A stretch of 64,000 bases of DNA from Gemmatimonadaceae bacterium (GTDB lineage Bacteria; Gemmatimonadota; Gemmatimonadetes; Gemmatimonadales; Gemmatimonadaceae): the NCBI GenBank assembly GCA_030835125.1, contig JAUQWM010000037.1:62001-126000 (forward strand). The letters are read 5' to 3'. The position numbers and the translations under genes are program-made. Under the pieces are notes generated by a model, which made no database searches, was not told the origin of the DNA, and saw nothing but the letters and a program-made list of their open reading frames with translations. Of this stretch, positions 34,802-45,662 are shown piece after piece (the first letter of the stretch is position 1; each line of letters begins with the position of its first letter).

Positions 34802-35371
34802 ATGCGTCTCAACCAGCACTGGAGCATGTTGATGAAGTGGCCCCGCTGGCTTGCCCGCTTGTCGACCGAGGTCGTCCCGGGCGAGGCGACCTCCAGGCGT
34901 CCCGCGGTCCCGGGGATGTCCGCGGTGCAGTTAGGCATCCGCGACGTCGGCCACTGCGAAGTGTGCGGCCGCGCGATGCAGGCCCGCACGCGCCGGGAGC
35001 ACTTTCGCGGACGGGTGGATTGCGACTGCGGCCACCGGAATCACGTCGAGTTCCGCGACGTACGCCTGAAGGGCGGCAACGACGCGCGCCACATCACCGT
35101 GACCACCGGCAGGCGGTTCGAGGCGGCAACCCACGAACCCGACCTCCGGCTGGCGTGGCGCTACGGCGTATGCCCCGGGTGCAGCATGGCCGTCTCCCTG
35201 CTCGAGGCGCACGTGATCGCCCATGAGGACGCGATCGGGAGCGCGGAGACTTTTGCCTACTACTGCACCTCGTGCCATGTGCATGACGACATCCGTCGCG
35301 GACGCCTGCTTGGCCACGATGGGGATCACATCGTGGACACCCTGCGGTTCCAGGCGCCGTCGTTCCGTTGA
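34802..35371 (+). CDS. twin zinc-ribbon protein, unknown function
   Basis: 189 residues from ATG 34802; later ATGs at 34826 and 34832 are possible, and the first 40 residues have no recognisable fold. Two CxxC ribbons are clear: Cys 52/55 with 74/76 (CEVCG ... CDCG) and Cys 124/127 with 155/158 (CPGC ... CTSC). Between them is a beta-rich segment (VEFRDVRLKGG, HITVTTGRRFEA). Such ribbons bind zinc and usually contact nucleic acid or protein. It is cytoplasmic by lack of a signal peptide. I do not recognise a family. Confidence 0.75.
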   Translation: MRLNQHWSMLMKWPRWLARLSTEVVPGEATSRRPAVPGMSAVQLGIRDVGHCEVCGRAMQARTRREHFRGRVDCDCGHRNHVEFRDVRLKGGNDARHITVTTGRRFEAATHEPDLRLAWRYGVCPGCSMAVSLLEAHVIAHEDAIGSAETFAYYCTSCHVHDDIRRGRLLGHDGDHIVDTLRFQAPSFR

Positions 35372-35538
35372 CCGGGTGAGGGCGGGTGCGTCGTTACTTT
35401 GTGTGAACCGCGGACCCGACCTCCGGAAGCCCGTTGATCGTGTGCGCATCGTCCCCCTCACTCGGCGCTCTCAGTCCCCACGTCGGAATACGAGGCGGGT
35501 GGTCGACGCCTGAGCGGGAGGGCGTGAGCGAGGGGGAC

Positions 35539-35562
35539 CAGCCCCAGCCCCAGCCCCAGCCC
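35539..35562. repeat. hexanucleotide array CAGCCC x4 in the 35372-35623 gap
   Basis: Four CAGCCC units plus a partial fifth; this one has a 6-base period, unlike the other arrays. The rest of the 252-base gap before the S9 peptidase holds no gene; CCAGGAG just before 35624 is its ribosome-binding site. Confidence 0.85.
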
Positions 35563-35623
35563 CAGCACGCAGGACCAGCAGCAGCAGGCAGCAATCAGCA
35601 CGAAGCCTAACCAGGAGCCAGCC

Positions 35624-37705
35624 TTGTCCCCACGCGCCTTTCTGATCTCCCTCCTCCTCCTGCCGTCGGTCCTGCCCGCCCAGGATCGCCTTCGCTCCAT
35701 GCCGGGCTACGAGCAGGCGGCCCGGGTATCGCCCCTCATCCCGGGCGCCATGCGGTCTGGCGCCCTGCAGGTGACCTGGGTCGACAGCGGCAAGGCGCTC
35801 GAATACACGCGCGACGGCAAGCGTTGGCGCTATGCGATTGCCGGCAGGCAGTCCACCGAGGTCCCGATGCCTGCCGCGCCAGTGGGACGCGGCGGTGGAC
35901 GTGGCAACGGCGGCGGTCCGGAACGTGGCCGCCAGTTCGCGTCAGCCGATGCCTCCGTCGGCGGCCTGAAGGCCTTCTACCGCGACCGCAACCTCTGGGT
36001 CAGCGCCGCTGACGGCAGCGGTGAAGTGCCCGTCACCACCGATGGCAGCGAGAAGGACCGTATCAAGTATGGCACCGCGAGCTGGGTGTACGGCGAGGAA
36101 CTGGGCCAGGTGACTGCCATGTGGTGGTCGCCGAACGGTCGCCAGCTCGCATTCTACCGGTTCGATGAGAAGCCCGTCCCGGACTATTACCTGCAGCTCG
36201 CGCAGACGAAGATCCAGAGCGAGCTGGATGTCGAGGCGTATCCAAAGGCTGGCGTCGAGAATCCCATCGTCGACCTGTTCGTGTACGACGTGGCCACCCG
36301 CCAGTCGAAACGGGTCGATATCCGCGACGGCAAGCCGTTCACCAACGACGTGGTCGGGCACTATGCCTACGCGATCTCGTGGACCCCGGACGGCAGTGAA
36401 CTCCTCGTGCATCGCACCAACCGCCGGCAGAACATCCTCGAGTTGACTGCCTGCGGCCCGGCCACCGGTGCCTGTCGCGTCATCATTCGCGAGGAGTGGC
36501 CGGCGAGCTGGGTGGAGAACACGCCGACGATGCGGTTCCTCAAGGACGGCAAGCGGTTCATCTGGGAGTCGGAGCGCACCGGGTGGAAGAACTATTACCT
36601 CTACGACCTGGCCGGGAAGCTCCTGGCCCCCCTCACGAGCCACGAGTTCGAAGTCGCCGGCATCACGCGCATCGACGAGGCGACGAACACGCTGTACTAC
36701 ATGGCGCGCGATGGCGACAACCACATGAAGCTCCAGCTGCACCGCGTTGGCCTCGATGGGAAGAACGACCGGCGGTTGACCGACCCCGCCTTCAACCACA
36801 CGGTGAACCTCGCGCCCGATGGCCGGCACTTCATCGACGTCGCCCAGACGCATGACCAGCCCCCGGTAACCCGGCTGCTCGACATCCAGGGCCGGGTCGT
36901 CGCCCCCATGGCCGAGAGCGACCTGTCGCGTTTCGACTCTCTCGGCCTGAAGAAGGCGGAACTGTTCACGTTCAAGGCGGCCGACAGCACGACGATCCTC
37001 CACGGGCTGCTGCAGAAACCGTCCAACTTCGATCCCAGCCGCCGGTATCCGGTGCTGGTGAGCGTCTACGCGGGCCCGGCAACCAATGGTGCGCGCGAAA
37101 CGTTCGTGAACGCCAGCGCGCTGGCCGAGTACGGGTTCATCGTCGTGTCGCTCGATGCCCGCAGCGCCGCCGGCCGCGGCAAGCGGTTCCTCGACGCGAT
37201 CTACGAGAAACTCGGCATCACCGAGGTCGACGACCTCGCCGCCGGCGTGAAGTCCCTCTGGAGCCGGCCGTACATCGACCGGACACGGGTCGGCATCTAC
37301 GGCACGTCGTATGGCGGGTACGCGTCGGCGATGGCGTTGGTGCGCTATCCGGACGTCTTTGCGGCCGCCTCTGCGGGGTCGGCGGTGACCGACTGGCGCC
37401 ACTACGACACGATCTATACCGAGCGATACATGTACACGCCGCAGGTGAACAAGGCGGCCTACGATGCCGGGTCGGTCATGACCTACGCCGGCAACCTCAA
37501 GGGCCGGCTGATGATCTACTACGGCACGGCCGACAACAACGTGCACCCCAACAACTCCATGCAGCTCATCCAGGCGTTACAGCGCGCCGGGAAGAGCTTC
37601 GAGGTACAGGTGGGCCCGGACGCCGGCCACTCCGGGCTGGGCACGCCGCGCATGATGGAGTTCTTCATCGAGAACCTCGTCCTGCGAGGCACCAGCATTC
37701 AGTAG
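35624..37705 (+). CDS. exported S9-family (DPP IV-type) prolyl oligopeptidase
   Basis: 693 residues from a non-ATG (TTG-type) start at 35624, supported by AGGAG upstream and by the signal peptide right after it (FLISLLLLPSVLPAQ). A beta-propeller (about 40-430) includes the DPP IV N-terminal domain. A C-terminal alpha/beta hydrolase carries the triad Ser 562 (GTSYGGY), Asp 637 (GTADNNVH) and His 669 (DAGHSG). A Gly/Arg-rich insert lies near residues 87-101. It would cut X-Pro or similar dipeptides from peptides in the periplasm, feeding amino-acid uptake. Convergent with the next gene across a strong hairpin. Confidence 0.92.
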   Translation: MSPRAFLISLLLLPSVLPAQDRLRSMPGYEQAARVSPLIPGAMRSGALQVTWVDSGKALEYTRDGKRWRYAIAGRQSTEVPMPAAPVGRGGGRGNGGGPERGRQFASADASVGGLKAFYRDRNLWVSAADGSGEVPVTTDGSEKDRIKYGTASWVYGEELGQVTAMWWSPNGRQLAFYRFDEKPVPDYYLQLAQTKIQSELDVEAYPKAGVENPIVDLFVYDVATRQSKRVDIRDGKPFTNDVVGHYAYAISWTPDGSELLVHRTNRRQNILELTACGPATGACRVIIREEWPASWVENTPTMRFLKDGKRFIWESERTGWKNYYLYDLAGKLLAPLTSHEFEVAGITRIDEATNTLYYMARDGDNHMKLQLHRVGLDGKNDRRLTDPAFNHTVNLAPDGRHFIDVAQTHDQPPVTRLLDIQGRVVAPMAESDLSRFDSLGLKKAELFTFKAADSTTILHGLLQKPSNFDPSRRYPVLVSVYAGPATNGARETFVNASALAEYGFIVVSLDARSAAGRGKRFLDAIYEKLGITEVDDLAAGVKSLWSRPYIDRTRVGIYGTSYGGYASAMALVRYPDVFAAASAGSAVTDWRHYDTIYTERYMYTPQVNKAAYDAGSVMTYAGNLKGRLMIYYGTADNNVHPNNSMQLIQALQRAGKSFEVQVGPDAGHSGLGTPRMMEFFIENLVLRGTSIQ

Positions 37706-37729
37706 CGACGCGGGCACGTCGAGTCTCGC

Positions 37730-37759
37730 GGCGGGGCCCCGGGTGACCGGGGCCCCGCC
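37730..37759. terminator. 13-bp perfect stem terminator hairpin
   Basis: Arms GGCGGGGCCCCGG (37730-37742) and CCGGGGCCCCGCC (37747-37759) with a GTGA loop. It separates the convergent S9 peptidase and glycosidase genes. Confidence 0.75.
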
Positions 37760-37763
37760 TGCC

Positions 37764-38717
37764 TTACGGCAATCCCGATCCGGTGACGACCAGGCCTAAC
37801 GGGACCTTGCGCAACCCCTCCCAGCGCCGGTCGCCTCCGGGGTCGCGGATCAGCATCTGGCTCGAGATGCCGCCGTCCAGCATCACGGCATTCCGCGCGC
37901 CCAGCGCGCCCATCACCGCCGCCATTTCCGGGGTGGTCAGGCCGAATGGCACGAAGTCCAGGGTACCGCCGACGCCATCGAACCGCGTCATCGCCACCAG
38001 GACCGAGCCGTGCCGGTCCTGGCCGATCGCCAGCCTGGCATCGCGGTGGGAGACATCGATGCCGCGCCCGGCGCGCCGCAGCGGCTCCGGGATGACGCCG
38101 TCGCGCAGCAGCATCGGATAGGACTGGAATCCCGTCACGGCGCCGCGCCGCGTCGCGGGTGCCAGCAGCGAGTCGCCCGGGATCCAGCGCAGGCTGCCTG
38201 ACGAGTCGAACGCCACGCCCAACGAGAGCGGCCCGCGCCCTGGCGCCAGGAACTCGCGGCCGTCGATGGCCACCCATCCCCACGGCATCGCGCGCGGAAA
38301 CTGGCCGGCGTTCACCGCGAACAGCACGTCACCGGCGGTCCGGTCGATCGACCAGGCCGGCCGGGCCCGTCCAGCCGTGAACGCCGTGTCCAGGCGGAAC
38401 CGCACGCGCGACGGATCGAGCCGGACCACGACGAGCTTCAGCCGCCAGGCCTCGCCGTTCCCGGACAGGCGCGCCTCCGCCCATTCGATCCCCTTGGCCA
38501 CGGATCGCCAGCGAAGCGCCTGCACGAGTTCCTCGTCAGGCCCCTCCCAGCGGACGGGAGCGCCGTCGGCGCGCCACCATTCACGCCAGGTGCCGTCAAC
38601 GTGCACCGCGAGTCGCGAGGGCGGAAGCGAGTCGGCCCCTGCACGGTGAACCGGCGATTCCCGAACCGCCGTCCCCAGGGCAACGAGGGCGGCAAGGCAC
38701 GTCCCGGAGCCGATCAT
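37764..38717 (-). CDS. exported phosphodiester glycosidase family (NAGPA-like) protein
   Basis: 317 residues from ATG 38715-38717. Signal peptide about 1-20. The C-terminal two thirds matches the phosphodiester glycosidase domain (PF09992): VNAGQFPRA (near 135), FQSYPMLLRDG (near 195-207), ARLAIGQDRHGSVLVAM, and the terminal GGISSQMLI block with VMLDGG. The family removes sugar caps from phosphodiester-linked glycans (human uncovering enzyme is the model) and also appears in bacterial exopolysaccharide contexts. The substrate is unknown. It precedes by eight bases the stop of the next minus-strand gene, so the two may be co-transcribed. Confidence 0.82.
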   Translation of the reverse strand: MIGSGTCLAALVALGTAVRESPVHRAGADSLPPSRLAVHVDGTWREWWRADGAPVRWEGPDEELVQALRWRSVAKGIEWAEARLSGNGEAWRLKLVVVRLDPSRVRFRLDTAFTAGRARPAWSIDRTAGDVLFAVNAGQFPRAMPWGWVAIDGREFLAPGRGPLSLGVAFDSSGSLRWIPGDSLLAPATRRGAVTGFQSYPMLLRDGVIPEPLRRAGRGIDVSHRDARLAIGQDRHGSVLVAMTRFDGVGGTLDFVPFGLTTPEMAAVMGALGARNAVMLDGGISSQMLIRDPGGDRRWEGLRKVPLGLVVTGSGLP

Positions 38718-38725
38718 CGCCGCGT

Positions 38726-39631
38726 CTACAGCAGCTTCTGGAGTTCCGCCCGACGCGCGAGCAGGGCCTTCAGTTCATTCGATGTGAAGCCACGCTGGGC
38801 CGAGTTGGACTTGGCGCGGGCGAGGTACATCTCGATGCGCTCACGTGCCATCGCGTACGCGCGCGGTTCGAGCCCGCTCGCCTTTGCCTCCTCGGCCGCG
38901 GCGGCAGTCTCGCCATCGCGGATCTGCTGGTCGAGCTGGGCGACCTGCGCCTGCAGCGCCGTGATCCTTGCGTCAGCGGGGTGCAGTGCCGGCAGGACCC
39001 CGCAGGTCTTGTCCACCGCTACCGTGTCCGCCTTCGTTCCGCCACGCAGCGCCTGGAATTCTCCCATCACCTTGGCCGCGCCGGCGCTGTCGCCTTTTGC
39101 CTGCGCTTCGGCCAACCGCAGGTTCAGGTCCCCGACGCGCTGCAGGAAGGCGGGGTCGGTCATCGCCCGCTGCTGCAGTTCCTTGTCGCGGGCCTTGCCG
39201 CGCTCCTCAAAGGCGTCGTTGCGGCAGCGCTCCACCGCCCAGCGCTTCTGGTTGTGGGCGTCGATCTCGCTGCCGTGCCGCGTGGCAAGATCGCCAGCCT
39301 CGTTCGCCGCAGCATCGCGCCGCGCGACCAGGTCGGCGCGGCCATTGGTGCCCCCGACCTTCTCGCGACCGACGGCGAGCCCGCGCATGACCTGGTCCAG
39401 CCGTTCGGGAGTGAGCTCGACGATGGTGGTGTTGAACGCGACGTTCTCACCTTCAAGGGTAGCGGCCGCGCCTGACTGCTCCTCAGCGGAACGCGTCACC
39501 TTGTCCTTCGCCTTCCGGACGAGCCCACCCAGCTGGGCGTGCGAAAGGGAAGGGATCGCGAGCAGGGACACGGCAACCAGCCAGGTGATGGCGCGATGCC
39601 TCGGAATGACGACAGGGAAGGGGCGTGACAT
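38726..39631 (-). CDS. exported helical protein, unknown function
   Basis: 301 residues from ATG 39629-39631. Signal peptide about 1-32 (SLSHAQ). Residues 34-70 are polar (VRKAKDKVTRSAEEQ). The rest is charged and mostly helical, with coiled-coil potential at 215-245 (ITALQAQVAQLDQQIRDGE) and 280-301. Two Cys (about 130 and 210; VERCRND and DKTCGVL) could form a disulfide in the periplasm. No family recognised. It may be co-transcribed with the phosphodiester glycosidase gene just downstream. Confidence 0.7.
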   Translation of the reverse strand: MSRPFPVVIPRHRAITWLVAVSLLAIPSLSHAQLGGLVRKAKDKVTRSAEEQSGAAATLEGENVAFNTTIVELTPERLDQVMRGLAVGREKVGGTNGRADLVARRDAAANEAGDLATRHGSEIDAHNQKRWAVERCRNDAFEERGKARDKELQQRAMTDPAFLQRVGDLNLRLAEAQAKGDSAGAAKVMGEFQALRGGTKADTVAVDKTCGVLPALHPADARITALQAQVAQLDQQIRDGETAAAAEEAKASGLEPRAYAMARERIEMYLARAKSNSAQRGFTSNELKALLARRAELQKLL

Positions 39632-39773
39632 GGGAAGCCTCGATGTATGTATATGGAAACGACGGCCAGTTTCCGGGGATTACGAAACGGTACCGGGCCG
39701 GTTTCACCCGACGCAACCAGTCCGGAACATGCAGCTTTCCGTCCGGTCGCCTGGTGCCCTGAAGCCCGATGCC

Positions 39774-39817
39774 TTGACGGTCGACAACAACTCGTGCACC
39801 TTCTGTTGTCGACCGTC
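39774..39817 (+). promoter_or_regulatory. 14-bp inverted-repeat operator and promoter of PadR/ADOP module 2
   Basis: Perfect arms GACGGTCGACAACA (39776-39789) and TGTTGTCGACCGTC (39804-39817) with a 14-base centre. TTGACG (39774-39779) overlaps the left arm and is a good -35; the -10 (about 39797-39802) is weak. The perfect dyad 13 bases before the PadR ATG is a likely autoregulatory site. Confidence 0.7.
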
Positions 39818-39830
39818 GAGGTAACAGGCA

Positions 39831-40163
39831 ATGGCCGCTCCGGAACTGCAGCAGGGTACGCTCGACCTGCTCGTGCTCACCACCCTCCACGCCGGTCCGA
39901 TGCACGGCTGGGCGATTTCGCGACGCATCCAGCAACAGTCGGGGGAGGTGCTGCGCGTCGGGCAGGGTTCGCTCTACCCGGCCCTGTACCGCCTCGAGGA
40001 ACGCGGCCTTGTCCGCGCCGAGTGGGGCATCTCCGATGAAGGACGTCGCGCGAAGTTCTACCAGCTCTCCGCGGCCGGCCGCCGGGCGCTGGCTCGGGAG
40101 AGCGAGGCCTGGCGCCAGTATTCCGGCGCCGTGAACCTCGTGCTCGAGGGGGCCGGGATATGA
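39831..40163 (+). CDS. PadR-family transcriptional regulator (module 2)
   Basis: 110 residues from ATG 39831. PadR winged helix: QGTLDLLVLTTLHAGPMHGWAI, then GSLYPALYRLEERGLV and the KFYQLSAAGRRALA dimerisation region. It is close in sequence to the regulators at 30495 and 48652. The stop overlaps the permease start (ATGA), so regulator and permease are translationally coupled. The operator candidate at 39776-39817 is the most perfect of the three. Confidence 0.93.
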   Translation: MAAPELQQGTLDLLVLTTLHAGPMHGWAISRRIQQQSGEVLRVGQGSLYPALYRLEERGLVRAEWGISDEGRRAKFYQLSAAGRRALARESEAWRQYSGAVNLVLEGAGI

Positions 40164-42820
40164 TGTCTCCCACGCGGATCCTGCGTCGCCTGCGTTCGAT
40201 CCTTGCCGGGCGGGCCCTGGACCGGGACATGGACGCCGAGATGACGTTTCACCTCGACATGGAGGCCGCCGCCGGGGTCCGGCACGGCCTTCCGCCTGAC
40301 GAGGCGCGTCGGCGCGCTCGACACGTGTTCGGCGCGGTAGAGCGATTCCGGGAAGAGGGCAGGGAGGCCCGTGGGATCGCCGGCGTTCGCGACCTGTCAG
40401 GCGATCTTCGCTATGCGGCGCGGGTCCTGCGGCGTTCCCCGGTCTTCACGACCGTGGCCATCGTGACCCTCGCACTCGGCATCGGCGCCAACTCGGCGAT
40501 CTTCTCGGTCGTCAACGCCGTCCTGCTCCGGCCGCTGCCGTTCCCGGAGACCCGCACCCTGGTGAGTGTCTGGGACGGCGGCCACTCCATGGCGGAGTTC
40601 CGCTACCTGCGCGACCGGACCCGCACGCTGGACGCGGTCGCGACCTACACGCCGGATTTCGGCGTCAGCCTCAGCGCCGCCGGCGAGCCCGTGCGCCTGA
40701 CGAGTGCGCTGGTGAGTGCGGGGTTCTTCGACGTCCTCCGGGTGCAGCCGATGAAGGGCCGCTTCCTCGCGCCGGGCGACGACGGGCCGGGCGCCGCGCC
40801 GGTGGTGGTCATCAGCCACGCCCTGTGGCGTGACCGGTTCGCGTCCGACCCCGCCATCATCGGGCGACCCATCGAACTCGATGGTGTGAGCAGGCAGGTG
40901 GTTGGCGTTGCGCCGCCGGGTCTCTCGTTTCCGGGCAGCGAGACGCGACTCTGGGTCCCGCTGCTCATCGATCCCACGGGTGCCCGCTGCCGGGCGGATG
41001 CGCCCCCGCGGTGCCGCGCTGGCGCCGTAGGGACTCACTGGGGCGCGTATGGACACCAGGTCATCGGTCGGCTCAAGGACGGCGTGACGACCGGGCAGGC
41101 GGGTGCCGATGTCCGCCGCATCGCGGCCGAATTGCAGCGCGACAACCCCGTGTGGCGGCCGGGTCCCGAGTATCTCGATGGGATCGCGGTTAGCGACCTC
41201 CGCGACCGCATCGTTGCCGACAGCCGCCGGCTCCTCTGGGTGCTGCTCGGCGCCGTCGGCCTCGTCCTGGCGATGGCCTGCGCCAACGTCGCGAACCTGC
41301 TCGTGGTGCGGGGGGCAGCGCGAGGGCGGGAGATGGCGGTGCGAGCGGCCGTCGGGGCGGCGTCGGGCCGGCTGGCGCGACAATTGTTCGTCGAGCACTT
41401 CCTCCTCGCCGTGCTGGGGGGCGGCGCCGGGCTGCTGCTCGCCATGGCGCTGGTGCCGATCCTCAGGTCGCTCCTGCCGGTCACTACGCCGCGACTCGAC
41501 GAAGTCCGGTTGGACGGTTGGGTCTTCGGCTTCACCGTCCTGGCGACAGCTGCAACGGCGTTGTTGTCCGGTATCGCGCCCGCCCGGCGGCTGGCCCGGG
41601 TCACCGGACTGCAGGCGATGGGCAACGCCCGTTCCGGCAGCAGCGCGCAGCAGCGCCGGTTGGCCGGCGCGCTGGTGAGTGCGCAGATCGCGATTGGTGT
41701 CGTGCTGGCCATTGGGGCCGGGCTGCTGGGGCGCAGCCTCGCGAGGATCATGGACATTGACCCGGGCTTCGCCGCGGCGCAGGTGGTGACCGCCCAGGTG
41801 AACCCGCCGCGGGCGCGCTACGCGGACCCCAACCGGCAGCGGGAACTCGTCAGGCAGGCCATCGAACGACTGGGTGCCGTACCGGGGGTGACCTCGGCGG
41901 CGGTCACGACGCAGCTCCCCTTCGACCAGACCAACCACGGCATCGCGATGTGGATCGACGGCTGGACGAAGGACCCCAACAAGCTCGAGCTGTTCGAGTT
42001 GAGGAAGGTCACGCCGGGCTTCTTCGCGGCCATGGGGATTCCTCTCCGCCGCGGCCGCGGCTTCACCGACGCGGATCGTGCCGATCGGACCCCGGTGGCG
42101 ATCGTGAGCGAGACCGCGGCCCGGCGGTTCTGGTCCGGCACCCAGGCAGTCGGCGGCCAGGTCCGCTTTCCCTGGCCCGGGTGGATGACCGTGGTGGGCG
42201 TGGCGGCTGACGTACGGAACAACGACCTGAAGGAGCCCGAGCTCCCGGCCATCTACGTGCCGTTCGACCAGGTGCCCGAGGTGCCATTCACCCTGGTGGC
42301 CCGCGCGTCCGGGAGTGCCGCCACGACCATTGCGGCGATGCGCGCGGTGATGCAGGAGGTGGCCATCGACGTCCCTTTGAGCCGTGAGCGCAGCATGGCG
42401 GCGCTCGTGGACGATTCGTTGTCCGGCCCCCGCGCCGCTGCAATGCTCCTCCTTGGATTCGGCGTGCTCGCCCTCATCCTCGGGAGCGTGGGCACTTATG
42501 GACTGGTGGCGTACGGGGTCGAGGCGCGCCGCCGCGAGTTCGCCGTACGCCTCGCCATGGGCGCGCGGGCACCCAGCGTCGTCCGGCTCGTGCTTCGCGA
42601 GGGCGCGCGCCTGGCGATGATTGGCGTGGCGATTGGCGTGGCGGGCGCACTCGCCCTGTCGGGCGCGATGCGCGGACTGCTGTACGAAGTCGCTCCAATC
42701 GACCCGGTCACCTTCGTGCTCGCGCCCCTGCTGCTGGGGGCGACGGCGCTGCTGGCCTGCGCCATTCCCGCCTGGCGAGCGACCCGGGTCGATCCCAGCT
42801 CAACCCTGAGAAGGGAGTGA
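40160..42820 (+). CDS. ADOP-family MacB/FtsX-like permease (module 2)
   Basis: 886 residues from ATG 40160 (a second ATG follows at 40163). Prefix domain at 1-75 (DRDMDAEMTFHLDMEAA, LPPDEARRRARHVFG), then the signature TTVAIVTLALGIGANSAIFS at the first membrane helix. The MacB-like periplasmic region and FtsX helices then recur as in module 1. Short cysteines at 277 and 283 (ARCRADAPPRC) may form a disulfide in the extracytoplasmic part. No ATPase adjacent. Sequence resembles modules 1 and 3 throughout but they are not recent copies. Confidence 0.9.
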   Translation: MMSPTRILRRLRSILAGRALDRDMDAEMTFHLDMEAAAGVRHGLPPDEARRRARHVFGAVERFREEGREARGIAGVRDLSGDLRYAARVLRRSPVFTTVAIVTLALGIGANSAIFSVVNAVLLRPLPFPETRTLVSVWDGGHSMAEFRYLRDRTRTLDAVATYTPDFGVSLSAAGEPVRLTSALVSAGFFDVLRVQPMKGRFLAPGDDGPGAAPVVVISHALWRDRFASDPAIIGRPIELDGVSRQVVGVAPPGLSFPGSETRLWVPLLIDPTGARCRADAPPRCRAGAVGTHWGAYGHQVIGRLKDGVTTGQAGADVRRIAAELQRDNPVWRPGPEYLDGIAVSDLRDRIVADSRRLLWVLLGAVGLVLAMACANVANLLVVRGAARGREMAVRAAVGAASGRLARQLFVEHFLLAVLGGGAGLLLAMALVPILRSLLPVTTPRLDEVRLDGWVFGFTVLATAATALLSGIAPARRLARVTGLQAMGNARSGSSAQQRRLAGALVSAQIAIGVVLAIGAGLLGRSLARIMDIDPGFAAAQVVTAQVNPPRARYADPNRQRELVRQAIERLGAVPGVTSAAVTTQLPFDQTNHGIAMWIDGWTKDPNKLELFELRKVTPGFFAAMGIPLRRGRGFTDADRADRTPVAIVSETAARRFWSGTQAVGGQVRFPWPGWMTVVGVAADVRNNDLKEPELPAIYVPFDQVPEVPFTLVARASGSAATTIAAMRAVMQEVAIDVPLSRERSMAALVDDSLSGPRAAAMLLLGFGVLALILGSVGTYGLVAYGVEARRREFAVRLAMGARAPSVVRLVLREGARLAMIGVAIGVAGALALSGAMRGLLYEVAPIDPVTFVLAPLLLGATALLACAIPAWRATRVDPSSTLRRE

Positions 42821-42827
42821 GGTTCTT

Positions 42828-45412
<2,585 letters not shown>

Positions 45413-45532
45413 CGTGGGGTCCTGTCGGTGAGCGGGCGCCAGTTGGACAGGCGATTGCGCCGATTGGTTGCGAACGGTGGTCGCCCGGACTGGTCCGCTC
45501 CCGGTGTCCCCCTGTGGCGGGTGGCCGCAAGG

Positions 45533-45587
45533 TGCTACCCAGGTAGCACTATGCTACCAGAGTAGCATGCAGGTGGCCACCCGTCAA
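45533..45587 (-). promoter_or_regulatory. promoter with tandem TGCTAC/GTAGCA dyads upstream of the DUF5916 gene
   Basis: On the minus strand, TTGACG (45587-45582), a 17-base spacer and TACTCT (45564-45559). Three overlapping dyads share four half-sites: TGCTACC/GGTAGCA at 45533-45548, GGTAGCA/TGCTACC at 45542-45558, and ATGCTAC/GTAGCAT at 45551-45568. They cover the -10 box and the start region, as a repressor would. The dyads resemble BlaI/MecI-type sites in layout, but no such regulator is nearby. Confidence 0.65.
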
Positions 45588-45662
45588 GCGACGGCGGCGC
45601 GGGCCGTCGGGGCGCCCGGTCTGCATAACGCGGGAGCCCGGACCGCGGTCGCGTGCGCGGCG

